Part shown: positions 43,042 to 51,792 of the stretch, piece by piece
Numbering within the stretch: position 1 is the first letter of the stretch
Layout of the letters: the number at the start of each line of letters is the position of its first letter
Assembly: GCA_029262415.1 (NCBI GenBank)
Contig: JAJCZL010000024.1
Span: forward strand, 1 to 53,854
Origin: Deltaproteobacteria bacterium
GTDB taxonomy: Bacteria; Desulfobacterota; Binatia; UBA1149; JAJCZL01
Direction of reading: 5' to 3'
DNA: 53,854 nucleotides
The notes under the pieces: model-generated
The model's database searches: none
The model's input: only the letters and a program-made list of their open reading frames with translations
Told to the model about the DNA's origin: nothing
Position numbers and translations under genes: made by a program

Positions 43042-44778
43042 ATGTCCCCGACGCTATTTCGTAGTTGGTTCCTCATTATCGGCTCTGCCGCCGCGCTTGC
43101 CGGTTCGACCTTGTTCTTCACTTCGGCGACTGCGTTTGCTCAACCGTCACTACAGAACTACTCGATCCGCTTTTCGACGTTCCTGGGTGGATCGGACAAG
43201 GAGATGGTCCGCGACATCGCCTTTGACGTCGATCGTAACTTCTACGCGGTCGGCGGTGGCGCATCGACCGACTTCCCGATCATCTCCAACTCTGGGGGCT
43301 TCGTCTTCGATGACACCCAGAACGGTGGATGGGATGTATTCGTCACTAAGTACACATCCCAGGGCGTGTTGCTCTGGTCAACATTTATCGGCGGCCCCGG
43401 ATACGACCGCGCCTACGCCGTCGATTCCGCGCCCGACGGCGGACTCTACATAGCCGGTCGCGCCGGCATAGGGTTTCCGGTGACTGCCGGCGCCCTGCAG
43501 ACCAGTTTCAGCGGCGGACGAAGTGGCGCGAACGATCCCTACTTCGAACAAGACGGCTTTGTCTGCCGAATGAGTAGCGAAGGCGAGGTTTCGGCCTGCA
43601 CCTATTTCGGTGCCGCCGACGGCCGCATCATCCGTGATATCGCAATCGGTCCGGCCGGAGAGGTCTATATCGCCGGTTCATACCGCTCCGGACCGTACCC
43701 GGCCGCCATCGATCAGGCACGACTTAACGATCCGTACGGTGGCAACGAAGACGTCTTCATCGCTAGACTGAGTGCTGACCTGACTTCCGCGCTTTGGCTG
43801 CGCTTCATCGATGGCAACGCCAACGACCAGGTGATGGCATCGCTTGGTACCGACGCCGTAGGCAACGTGTTCGTAGCCAGCACCACCACGTCGTCTGGAT
43901 TGGCAACCCCCGGTGCGTACGACGAAAGCCACGGCGGTGGAAACGATGTCTTCATAGCAAAGCTTACAAGCGCCGGTGATCTGACGTGGCTGACCTATCT
44001 CGGCGGAAGCGGAGACGACTTCACCGAAACTCATGAGTTGGCCGTAGCCGGCGACGGTACGGTGACGGTAGCGATTAGTAGCAATTCACCTCACGACAGC
44101 TTCGCCACCGACCAGGCGACGATCGTGTCGAGCTACGGACCCGGAGGAAGCACCGACGTGGTAGTAGCCCAGGTCGCGGCCCAGGGTGACCGGATTAGCG
44201 CGCTTACGTTTATCGGAGGTACCGCCATGGATTTCGCTGAAGGCTCGGCCCTGGACGGAACCGGCGCGTTCTATTTTACGGGCAACAGCCAATCGGCCGA
44301 TTTCCCTATTACCGGCAACGCCATCCAGAGTGAGAATCTCGGACTCAGCGCTATCGTGGTCAAGCTATCGAAGCGGCTAGAGACGGTTTTCGCCAGCTAT
44401 CTGGGCGGTGCATCAAGCGGTCACCAGGGACGCGGGATCGCCGCCGACCTCAGCGGTGATATCTTCCTCGGTGGACAAACGGCGAGTGGCAGCTTCTTTA
44501 CGCAAAACGCTGCGCAGCCGCAGATAGGGGGCGGTAACACCGACGGGTTCATCGAAATGCTGCAGACGCCGCTTTCGTGCGGAGACCTCGGCGGTAACGG
44601 CAGCGTAACCGCGAACGACGCCCTCGAGGTGCTCCAGGCTGCCGTCGGACTATCGGCCTGTGACGTCTGCATTTGCGATGTGGATGCGTCCGGCGAGATC
44701 AACACCACCGATGCCTTGGCAACTTTGCAGTTTGCAGTTGGTGTGCTTACGCAGCTGGCTTGCGTCGCCTGTCCCTAG
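43042..44778 (+). CDS. Secreted SBBP beta-propeller protein with C-terminal dockerin-like repeats
   Basis: A 578-residue exported protein. The signal (FRSWFLIIGSAAALAGSTLF, cut near AFA-Q) is followed by SBBP blades (FLGGSDKEMVRDIAFDVDRN; IGGPGYDRAYAVDSAPDGGL; FGAADGRIIRDIAIGPAGEV). From about residue 510 two calcium-loop repeats follow (GGNGSVTANDALEVL and DASGEINTTDALATLQ), a dockerin-type tail with cysteines at the end. Blades match the propeller half of the fusion at 34247, including GGPGYDRAYAV. It is probably a cell-surface scaffold or adhesion protein. The same strand as the CotH-VTC operon, with 144 bp between, fits a shared role. Confidence 0.82.
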   Translation: MSPTLFRSWFLIIGSAAALAGSTLFFTSATAFAQPSLQNYSIRFSTFLGGSDKEMVRDIAFDVDRNFYAVGGGASTDFPIISNSGGFVFDDTQNGGWDVFVTKYTSQGVLLWSTFIGGPGYDRAYAVDSAPDGGLYIAGRAGIGFPVTAGALQTSFSGGRSGANDPYFEQDGFVCRMSSEGEVSACTYFGAADGRIIRDIAIGPAGEVYIAGSYRSGPYPAAIDQARLNDPYGGNEDVFIARLSADLTSALWLRFIDGNANDQVMASLGTDAVGNVFVASTTTSSGLATPGAYDESHGGGNDVFIAKLTSAGDLTWLTYLGGSGDDFTETHELAVAGDGTVTVAISSNSPHDSFATDQATIVSSYGPGGSTDVVVAQVAAQGDRISALTFIGGTAMDFAEGSALDGTGAFYFTGNSQSADFPITGNAIQSENLGLSAIVVKLSKRLETVFASYLGGASSGHQGRGIAADLSGDIFLGGQTASGSFFTQNAAQPQIGGGNTDGFIEMLQTPLSCGDLGGNGSVTANDALEVLQAAVGLSACDVCICDVDASGEINTTDALATLQFAVGVLTQLACVACP

Positions 44779-44801
44779 AAGTTTCCTATCGCCTACTGCG
44801 C

Positions 44802-46091
44802 CTACCGCCTACCGCGGCTTTCGCCGCGCGGCAGAGTTCCAAACGCTTCGAGCAGAGACTCAGACTGCGTGCACAGCAACGCCAAGGTCAGCAAAAGCGG
44901 TGCGGCTTTTACGACCGCGACTGCGAAGTGGAGCGGCCACGGTACCCCGCGCATCGCGTCCCATAGAGCCGAGGCGATGATAATGTTCTGGAACGCCGCC
45001 AAGCCTACGATCAACACCACCATTACCAGAGCAGTCCGGCTGATGCGCCCGTGGTTCGCCACTAGAAAAGCGAGCGGCAGAAAAAGGAAACTCAGGTAGT
45101 GCTCCCACACGATCGGGGCCGTAAGTAGAGTGAACATTAGGGCCAACGCCCAGTTGAAATGCCGTCGTTGCGGATCTGTCCAATCGTATCCGCGACTTCG
45201 TAAGTAGACGAGGACAACGCAAGCCACCACCGCGAGCCGCACAGCCATCGACGCCGCCGAAATTGCCGGCGTGGCTGGAACCGTCGACGACGGGTCCCAG
45301 GCGAGGTGAAGAGTATCAATCGGCACTGTGAGTGCGCTGTTATAGACCCAAGCCGTCGATCGCCCCGAGAGTTTCAGCATCAGCACGATAAAGCGCTCGT
45401 GTACCGGCCAGCTGAGCAGCGCTACCGAAGTACCCGCGGCCGCCAAGCTGAAAACCGCGGCGGGGACGATGAACGCGATTCCAGATGTCAGCGCTACAAA
45501 GGCAAACATCGTCAAAAACACGGGCTTTATCGTAACAATGAACACTAACACCGCAGCCGAACCCCAGAACGCACCACGGGCGTGCAACAACCAGCCAACC
45601 ATCAGCAACAACAGGATCGTCGGAGTGGTCTGCCCGCCGACTCGGTATATGGTCCAAAACGGCTGGTAGACAACTAACATCGACACGAACGCCAAAACGA
45701 ACCGGCTTTGCGCAGCCTCGTCTGACGCCACGTATCGTCGACAATGCACGAGCAGCAGCCAAAGCGCGGCGAGATAGGCCAGCACGTTCTGCAGTTTGAA
45801 TGCGAACATCGACACGCTCGGTGAGAACACTGACAACGGCGTATAGAAAACCGCCGACAGGGGAGTCGACGAGAACGTCATTTTGCCCAGAGAAGGCTCG
45901 CCGGCGATATCGGTGTGAGGATCGTAGAGGTTGATCGCCTCTCCGGCAGCGACCTTGCGACCCGCATCGTAGAAGTTGGCGAAGTCCCACTCGATTCCCA
46001 TCTCCAAGAACAGAGCCACGAGGTTGACGCAAACCAGCAACGCCAAGACGGTGTGGGTGAGAGTACGATAGCGTTTGGCGGCGGTGTTCAC
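44802..46091 (-). CDS. GT87/DUF2029-type membrane glycosyltransferase
   Basis: A 429-residue polytopic protein. After TM1 (TLTHTVLALLVCVNLVALFL) comes EWDFANFYDAGRKVAAGEAI followed by NLYDP, the acidic first loop of GT-C enzymes in family GT87 (DUF2029), whose known members are polyprenyl-phosphate-linked mannosyltransferases. About ten helices follow. The GTG at 46091 is preferred to an earlier start at 46187 because it sets TM1 near the N-terminus; no good ribosome site is seen. It converges with the SBBP-dockerin gene (23-bp gap). The donor is probably a polyprenyl-phosphate sugar. Confidence 0.83.
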   Translation of the reverse strand: MNTAAKRYRTLTHTVLALLVCVNLVALFLEMGIEWDFANFYDAGRKVAAGEAINLYDPHTDIAGEPSLGKMTFSSTPLSAVFYTPLSVFSPSVSMFAFKLQNVLAYLAALWLLLVHCRRYVASDEAAQSRFVLAFVSMLVVYQPFWTIYRVGGQTTPTILLLLMVGWLLHARGAFWGSAAVLVFIVTIKPVFLTMFAFVALTSGIAFIVPAAVFSLAAAGTSVALLSWPVHERFIVLMLKLSGRSTAWVYNSALTVPIDTLHLAWDPSSTVPATPAISAASMAVRLAVVACVVLVYLRSRGYDWTDPQRRHFNWALALMFTLLTAPIVWEHYLSFLFLPLAFLVANHGRISRTALVMVVLIVGLAAFQNIIIASALWDAMRGVPWPLHFAVAVVKAAPLLLTLALLCTQSESLLEAFGTLPRGESRGRR

Positions 46092-46320
46092 GATTTTTAA
46101 ACCGTAGGGAGCGTGCGCGGGTGGCGACACCGTCCAACAAACAAGGCCTGCAGGCCATGTCCAGCTACCCCGGCCGGCACGACGCAAACACTATGGCTTG
46201 ACGCGAAGCCGAGCGCGAACTTTCCACGACCGGCCGTACGGGCCATATAGAATCAACCCGGGCGGGGGGCTCCCGCGTTGCAACGCGCCGCCTACAGGTT
46301 TAACCACTTAAGGGAAGCTC

Positions 46321-48438
46321 TTGTTGCCTACTCCTCGCCGGCACTGCACCATGCTCGAAAGACTTTCGAAAGCGACCAAAGACAACGGATCGGCACTGCG
46401 GGTGGTGTTGTTTTCCGGTGGTCGCGGCTCTGAGGTGCTCTCGCAGCAGCTCATTGTAAACGACCGGATCGATCTGACCCTGGCGATCAACGGTTACGAT
46501 GACGGTAAATCTACAGGCGAAGTCCGGAGATTTATCGGCGACTGCCTCGGTCCATCCGATTTTCGCAAGAACGCGGCGCGCATGGTGAGCGCGATGAACA
46601 CCTGCCCGAAAGGCCTCATCGCCCTTCTCGACCAACGACTCGCCGACGACTGCTCAAAGGAAGCCGGGCTCAGCATCCTCGCCTTGCTCGGGAGCGGGCA
46701 AGACGAGATTATTACCCCCAACTCCGAGCTGGAAAAGCAGACGGTACTCAGCCTGTCCGAGCTGCCCGCCGGGACGCGTGAAGAAGTAGCAAAACGGTTC
46801 CGCGCTTTCTCCGATGAGCTTCAGCTAAACCAGCGGAACTTCTCTTTTTCCGATTGCAGCCTCGGCAACCTGGCCTTCGCGGGTGGCTACTTGATAAACA
46901 ACCGCGAGTTCAATTCCGCGGTTGCCGACTACTGCAATCTTCTCGGCTTGCCCGAAGGACTCGTTGAGAACGTAACCGACGGACAAAACGCTTTCCTTGT
47001 CGCGATCGACCGCCAAAACCGGCTGTTGAGTTGCGAGGCCGAAATCGTCGATGCCTCTGAACACAGTTCGATCCGCGAGATCTACTTAATCGACGAGTGG
47101 CTCGGCAGAGATCAGGCTTCCGAGCTTGGACGGCTCTCGCCGGAAGAGCTGGAAGGCTTCCTGGACGACCACAAGATCACACCGCAACCGAATGCGAGAC
47201 TGCTCGACAAAATCGCCCTTGCCGACGTCATCATCTACGCGCCCGGCACCCAACACTCCAGTCTTCTCCCTTCGTACATGACTCGGGGCTTGGGTGAGGC
47301 CGTCGCGGGGAATCTACATGCAATCAAGCTTCTGGTGACCAATATCCAAGAAGACTCCGAAATACTCGACACCAGCGCCATCGAACTAGTAGCCAAAGCG
47401 GTTTACTATCTGCGCGACAAGGACCGTCTAGACATACCGAGTCCCTGTTTGATCACCCATTGCCTCATCAACGATCCAACCGGCACACACACTGACGCTC
47501 CTTATGTCCCGCTCGGATCGCTGAACAGCGTCGAGGACCCAAGGCTGATCCGCATCGCCAACTACGAGGAAGGCATAAGCGGTCGTCATAACGCGACGAA
47601 AGTGTTGACGCCGTTTATTGAAACCTTAGTGGCCAGAGATGCCCGTCGGCGCGTCGCCGTGCTTCTGGTCGGCACCGAATCGCGGGACAAGCTCACCCAA
47701 ACACTCCTCGAAGCACTGCGCGGCGGGCTTGGCGATCTCACTGTCGAAGTCGAGGTGTTTTACGCGAGTCCGAATCCCATCCCCGACGATTTTGCCGCCA
47801 AACTCCCCTGCGGATTGCGAAACGTCTGGCGAAGCGACGCGTCCACCGAACAGCTGTTGCTCGGGACGGTACGCGAGCAGGCCTGCGACTACGTGGCATT
47901 GTTCGAGTCCTCGGGGATGTATCGCGGCGAAGACCTCGTACACTTGCTTTCCTTGCTGTCGGTTGGCGAGCTTGACGCCGTGTGGGGAAGTCGACGGCTG
48001 TCCGTTCGTGACATCCGAGAATCCTACAAATTACGTTACCGGCGCAACCCCATACTCGGCGCGGTCAGCTACGTAGGTAGCCATATGCTCAGCCTTATCT
48101 ACTTAGTACTGTACGGTCGCTACGTGTCCGATACCTTGTCGGGAGCCAGAGCGTTGCGGGCCCGGTTTTTTGACTCGCCCGACGTCGATCTGGCGGATAA
48201 GAAACTCAACCAACGGTTACTGTCCGGCGTGCTAGAAAACAACGGCGATCTGTTCGAGACCCCGGTGCGTTTTTTTTCGATGTCACCTATCCAAGTTAAG
48301 CGAACTACAGTCCGTGAGGGACTGGGCTCGATCCTCAGCATCCTGATATGGCGATTCCGAAGGGTGCGACACTCATCAGCCAAGGCGGCCGACGGCGTCG
48401 CGGTAAACGACAGCCGTACCGATTCGGTACGGCGTTAG
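46321..48438 (+). CDS. CofD/YvcK-like domain fused to a GT2-like domain
   Basis: A 705-residue single polypeptide. Residues about 25-400 form a CofD/YvcK-type fold: GGRG (33-36) as phosphate loop, NGYDDGKSTGEVRRFIG (57 on), GPSDFRKN (77-84), and the later APGTQHSSLLPSY (from about residue 307). CofD makes the F420 precursor by phosphate-bridged transfer, and YvcK binds UDP-GlcNAc. Residues about 430-690 resemble a GT2 transferase of the DPM1 type (LDAVWGSRRLS, YVSDTLSGARAL), but the region where GT2 enzymes have DxD reads ALFESSGMY, so the domain may be inactive. Start is uncertain: TTG at 46321 or ATG at 46351. It heads a four-gene operon. Confidence 0.78.
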   Translation: MLPTPRRHCTMLERLSKATKDNGSALRVVLFSGGRGSEVLSQQLIVNDRIDLTLAINGYDDGKSTGEVRRFIGDCLGPSDFRKNAARMVSAMNTCPKGLIALLDQRLADDCSKEAGLSILALLGSGQDEIITPNSELEKQTVLSLSELPAGTREEVAKRFRAFSDELQLNQRNFSFSDCSLGNLAFAGGYLINNREFNSAVADYCNLLGLPEGLVENVTDGQNAFLVAIDRQNRLLSCEAEIVDASEHSSIREIYLIDEWLGRDQASELGRLSPEELEGFLDDHKITPQPNARLLDKIALADVIIYAPGTQHSSLLPSYMTRGLGEAVAGNLHAIKLLVTNIQEDSEILDTSAIELVAKAVYYLRDKDRLDIPSPCLITHCLINDPTGTHTDAPYVPLGSLNSVEDPRLIRIANYEEGISGRHNATKVLTPFIETLVARDARRRVAVLLVGTESRDKLTQTLLEALRGGLGDLTVEVEVFYASPNPIPDDFAAKLPCGLRNVWRSDASTEQLLLGTVREQACDYVALFESSGMYRGEDLVHLLSLLSVGELDAVWGSRRLSVRDIRESYKLRYRRNPILGAVSYVGSHMLSLIYLVLYGRYVSDTLSGARALRARFFDSPDVDLADKKLNQRLLSGVLENNGDLFETPVRFFSMSPIQVKRTTVREGLGSILSILIWRFRRVRHSSAKAADGVAVNDSRTDSVRR

Positions 48439-48449
48439 TACGGTTGCCG

Positions 48450-49091
48450 ATGCAACCGTCGCTCGTAATCTTTGACATGGATGGGGTGCTCGTCGATACG
48501 ACGCCTTGCCATCGCTCGGCGTACGCCGAACTTTGGGAACATCTTGAGATCGACGGTCCGGAGTACGAGTCGATCGCAGGACGTAAGACATCGGAGGTAG
48601 TTGCCGAGGCGGCCGCCGCGCTCCAACCCACGAAAGAGCAGATCCTCAGCTGGGTGGAATTCAAGCAAAGCCGGGCACGGGACCTCTTGCGCACCCAGCC
48701 GATCGTCTTTCCAGATACAAATGAAACCTTGCGGACACTCTCCGAGCGTGGCTTTATGCTCGCCCTCGCCAGCGCTGCATCGCGACGCGGGGTGGATATA
48801 GTGCTCGACAGATTGCAGGCCCACGCAGTGTTCGCAGCGATCGTAACCGGCGACGATGTCGAGCACGGCAAGCCGTCGCCGCAGATCTACCAAGCGACTC
48901 TTAAGTTGGCGTCTACATCCGCCGGCGACGCCTTAGTGGTCGAAGACAGTATCTCCGGGGTTCGCGCGGCCTTGTCGGCAGGCATAAGCACCGCGTCGGT
49001 TCGTACCGGGGTAGAGTCGGACGACGACCTGTTCGTAGGCTGCTTCGACTCCCTGAAAGCATTCTGCGACTACCTGCAAGGCAGCACATGA
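48450..49091 (+). CDS. HAD-superfamily phosphatase or phosphomutase (subfamily IA)
   Basis: A 213-residue protein with all HAD motifs: DMDGVLVDT (nucleophile Asp), ASAASRRG (motif II), HGKPSPQIY (motif III Lys) and VVEDSISGVRAA (motif IV). A cap domain lies between motifs I and II (about 20-80). The size and motif pattern match beta-phosphoglucomutase-like and sugar-phosphate phosphatases. The start at 48450 follows the CofD-GT2 stop by 11 bp; a longer frame would run into that gene. It overlaps the next gene by four bases (ATGA). It may prepare the sugar 1-phosphate for the nucleotidyltransferase. Confidence 0.88.
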   Translation: MQPSLVIFDMDGVLVDTTPCHRSAYAELWEHLEIDGPEYESIAGRKTSEVVAEAAAALQPTKEQILSWVEFKQSRARDLLRTQPIVFPDTNETLRTLSERGFMLALASAASRRGVDIVLDRLQAHAVFAAIVTGDDVEHGKPSPQIYQATLKLASTSAGDALVVEDSISGVRAALSAGISTASVRTGVESDDDLFVGCFDSLKAFCDYLQGST

Positions 49092-49828
49092 AACGCACAC
49101 TGATCATACCCGCGGCAGGTGCCGGTGCCCGTCTAGGCACGGCTCTGCCGAAGGTCCTCGCCGCTGTAAACGGCAGGCCCATGCTCGGCTACCTGCTCGA
49201 TCTCTACAGGTCATACGTTGATACAACCGTGGTGGTGGTAAGCCCCACGGCTGAGGTCGCGGTCCGCCGGGCTTGCGAGTCGTACCCGAACACGTTCTCG
49301 ATCGTCGTTCAGCCCCAACCGACCGGTATGCTCGACGCGATATTGTTGGCAAAATCCGCGGCAGCAGATGCCGAGAGGGTATGGATAACTTGGTGCGACC
49401 AGGTCGCCATACAGCCGGTGACCGTGCAACGGCTCGCGCAACACGACGAGAGTCACAGCGCAACCCCCGCGATTTTTCCCACCATGTTGACCGAGTCTCC
49501 CTACATCCATTTTGTGCGAGACCGGGCCGGGACGATCCGCGAGGTGCTTCATCGCCGCGAGGCAGACGTCATGCCGGATCAAGGCGAAGGAGACATGGGG
49601 TTGTTCTCGCTGTCGGCAGAGGCGTACTTTAAGTTGCTGGCGGGCTTTGCCGCGCACAACCTCCGCGGCGAGCAAACCGGAGAACGGAACTTCCTGCCGT
49701 TTTTGCCTTGGCTTGCCGACCACGGGGGCACGTTTACCTTCAGTGGCAGCGACCGCATGGAAATGATCGGAATAAACACTCCTGAGGATCTGGCGCGCGT
49801 AGAGAGATATCTGAGCCGTGAGCACTAA
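49088..49828 (+). CDS. Sugar-nucleotidyltransferase-like protein (GlmU N-domain type)
   Basis: A 246-residue Rossmann-like nucleotidyltransferase. The start IPAAGAGARLGTALPKVLAA is the GXGXR...PK nucleotide loop; QPQPTGMLDAILLA is the substrate segment, WITWCDQVAI the metal-binding region, and GINTPEDLARVERYL the C-terminal helix. Closest by eye are GlmU-type UDP-sugar pyrophosphorylases without the acyltransferase domain. It probably makes a UDP- or CDP-activated sugar for the adjacent GT2. It overlaps the HAD gene by four bases and the next gene by 11 bases, so the operon is tightly coupled. Confidence 0.85.
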   Translation: MKRTLIIPAAGAGARLGTALPKVLAAVNGRPMLGYLLDLYRSYVDTTVVVVSPTAEVAVRRACESYPNTFSIVVQPQPTGMLDAILLAKSAAADAERVWITWCDQVAIQPVTVQRLAQHDESHSATPAIFPTMLTESPYIHFVRDRAGTIREVLHRREADVMPDQGEGDMGLFSLSAEAYFKLLAGFAAHNLRGEQTGERNFLPFLPWLADHGGTFTFSGSDRMEMIGINTPEDLARVERYLSREH

Positions 49829-50549
49829 AACTATTTCGATCATCATCCCGGCCTACAACGAAGCACGGTTCATTGGTGAGTTGTTGGAACAGATAGCCGA
49901 TGTCGATCTGGGTTCACGCGCGATCGAGAAAGAGGTCATCGTGATCGACGACTGTTCCGCCGACGCGACGGCGAGCGTGGTTGCGGCACACGACTGGGTT
50001 AGGTTGCTTCGCCACGAACGAAACCAGGGCAAAGGAGCCGCCGTGCGCACCGGGTTAGAAGCGGCGGCCGGCGACTACATCATCATCCAAGACGCCGATT
50101 TGGAGTACGACCCGAGAGACTATCTGCCGATGATCGACGCGCTCTTGGCCGGTGGCGTCGACGCTGTTTACGGCAGTCGCTACCTAAAGCATCCGCAGGC
50201 CGGCGCAGTCAAGAATTTGATCGCCGGAAAGCACGCGGGGCAGGGATGGGCGGCATACTTGGGCGGCCAAAGCCTCAGTTTTGTCGGCATGGTATTTACC
50301 GGACGCTACCTGACCGACACCGTAACCGCCCTCAAGCTGTTTCATAGGGAAGTCATCAAGCCGCTAGTGCTGGTAGGCAGCGGCTTCGAACTCGATCACG
50401 AGATCACTTCCAAGATACTCGCCCGCGGCCTGACCATCAAAGAGGTTCCGATCCGCTACTACCCCCGCAGCCGCGAGGACGGTAAAAAAATCGGCGCGCG
50501 TGATTGGTTCACGGCCATTCGGACGTTTGCGCGACACCGCAAGGGTTAG
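49818..50549 (+). CDS. GT2 glycosyltransferase (DPM1/polyprenyl-phosphate sugar synthase-like)
   Basis: A 243-residue inverting GT2 enzyme: SIIIPAYNEARFIGELLEQI, VIVIDDCSADATASVV, ERNQGKGAAVRTGLEAAAGD, QDADLEYDP (DxD metal motif) and VYGSRYL, with C-terminal GSGFELDHEITSKILARGL and VPIRYYPRSREDGKKI. This pattern fits synthases that put a sugar on polyprenyl phosphate. Unlike the fused GT2-like domain upstream, this one has the full DxD set. The GTG start lies 11 bases inside the previous gene. It ends the operon and converges with the NrfD gene (35-bp gap). A polyprenyl-P-sugar made here could feed the GT-C and GT87 enzymes at 34247 and 44802. Confidence 0.9.
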   Translation: MSTKTISIIIPAYNEARFIGELLEQIADVDLGSRAIEKEVIVIDDCSADATASVVAAHDWVRLLRHERNQGKGAAVRTGLEAAAGDYIIIQDADLEYDPRDYLPMIDALLAGGVDAVYGSRYLKHPQAGAVKNLIAGKHAGQGWAAYLGGQSLSFVGMVFTGRYLTDTVTALKLFHREVIKPLVLVGSGFELDHEITSKILARGLTIKEVPIRYYPRSREDGKKIGARDWFTAIRTFARHRKG

Positions 50550-50584
50550 CTGTGAGTGCACTTCCATAAGTGCCCTCTCGCGAG

Positions 50585-51787
50585 TTATTCGTCGAGCATG
50601 ATCGGGATGCTGATCTTCACCAGGAGCGTCATGATCAGCGACCCGAGTCCGAGGATTCCCAGCGAGATCAACAACTCGCTGCCCGAGGGAGAGTATTCGT
50701 AGATCTCTCCGAGGGTATCAGGCGTCATTCCTGGTATGACCAGGCCCATTCCCTTCTCCAGATAGACGCCGATGAAGATGAGCACACAGCCGATATTGAG
50801 CGTAGGAATGTTGGTGCGAGCGCCGGGGATCAAGAAGATCGCGAAAGCGGCCACCGAGCAAAACACCGAGATCCACATCCACGGTACAATTGCCGTGCTG
50901 CCCTCGAGACCGGTGAACATGTAGAGCATGTGATTAAGGTGTTCGGTGTCCGAGTAGTACTCTTTGAATACCTCGGCTCCGAGGAGAAAGAGGTTGACGA
51001 ACATCGCATATGCCATCAACTCGGCGATCTTGAAGATTGCCTCGTTTGGAATGTCGAAGCGCGTGAACTTCCGCAGGCTCTGCATCAGTACTACCAGCAC
51101 TGCGGGTCCGGAGCAGAATGCAGAGGCAAGAAAGCGCGGCGCCAAGATAGCGGAGTTCCAAAACTCTCGAGCCGGAAAGCCGTTGTACAGGAATGCGGTG
51201 ACCGTATGTATGCAGATGGCCGCCGGTATTGAAATGAGAACGAGTGGCACGAAGACGGCCATGTTGGGCTTGACGCCTCGGTGCAGGGAGAAGAGCATGT
51301 ACGTGACAATGGCGACGTTAAGCAGCAAGTAGAAACTCAACGCCACTACGTCCCAAGCCAGCAGTGACGTCGGCAGGTTGAGCGTGCCGAGGCCGGGAAT
51401 CAGATGCCACAGTCTGTCGGGCCTGCCCACATCCACCGTCACGAACAGTTCAGCCATGACAATGGCGGAGATCGCGAGCATTTCGCCGAGGATTACAACC
51501 TCTTTGATAGGTTTCCAGTTATAGACGTATGCGGGGATTACCAGCATCACTGCCGCGGCCGCCACGCCGACCAGGAACGTGAAGTTTCCTATGTAGAAGC
51601 CCCACGAGACCTGATCGCGCATACGGGTGCTGATGAGACCGACGTTAAACTGGTGTATATAAGTTACGATCCCCAATGTGATGATAACTGCGAGGAACCC
51701 GAGCCAGGCCCAGTACAATGTGCGGCCTTGCAGTACGCTACGCCCGCACTGAACGATGAACGCTGCAATTTGGCCGAGGATGATCAT
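50585..51787 (-). CDS. NrfD/PsrC-type quinol-interacting membrane subunit
   Basis: A 400-residue integral membrane protein with about ten hydrophobic helices (LYWAWLGFLAVIITLGIVTY, MLVIPAYVYNWKPIKEVVIL, FLVGVAAAAVMLVIPAY and others). The order and motifs match the NrfD/DsrP/HmeB group, which exchanges electrons between the quinone pool and a periplasmic iron-sulfur protein. It is the third gene of a minus-strand module: tetrahaem cytochrome, four-cluster ferredoxin, then this subunit (5-bp gap from the ferredoxin). Some members conserve energy; direction of electron flow is unknown here. Confidence 0.9.
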   Translation of the reverse strand: MIILGQIAAFIVQCGRSVLQGRTLYWAWLGFLAVIITLGIVTYIHQFNVGLISTRMRDQVSWGFYIGNFTFLVGVAAAAVMLVIPAYVYNWKPIKEVVILGEMLAISAIVMAELFVTVDVGRPDRLWHLIPGLGTLNLPTSLLAWDVVALSFYLLLNVAIVTYMLFSLHRGVKPNMAVFVPLVLISIPAAICIHTVTAFLYNGFPAREFWNSAILAPRFLASAFCSGPAVLVVLMQSLRKFTRFDIPNEAIFKIAELMAYAMFVNLFLLGAEVFKEYYSDTEHLNHMLYMFTGLEGSTAIVPWMWISVFCSVAAFAIFLIPGARTNIPTLNIGCVLIFIGVYLEKGMGLVIPGMTPDTLGEIYEYSPSGSELLISLGILGLGSLIMTLLVKISIPIMLDE

Positions 51788-51792
51788 GCCTG

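Noticed and set aside
46201-46260. Promoter with TATAGA near 46246
   Set aside because: No suitable -35 at 16-18 bp, so it was not listed.
46321-48438. Reading the CofD-like protein as the F420 biosynthesis enzyme cofD
   Set aside because: It is fused to a GT2-like domain, sits with sugar enzymes and carries YvcK-like features; no other F420 genes are adjacent.
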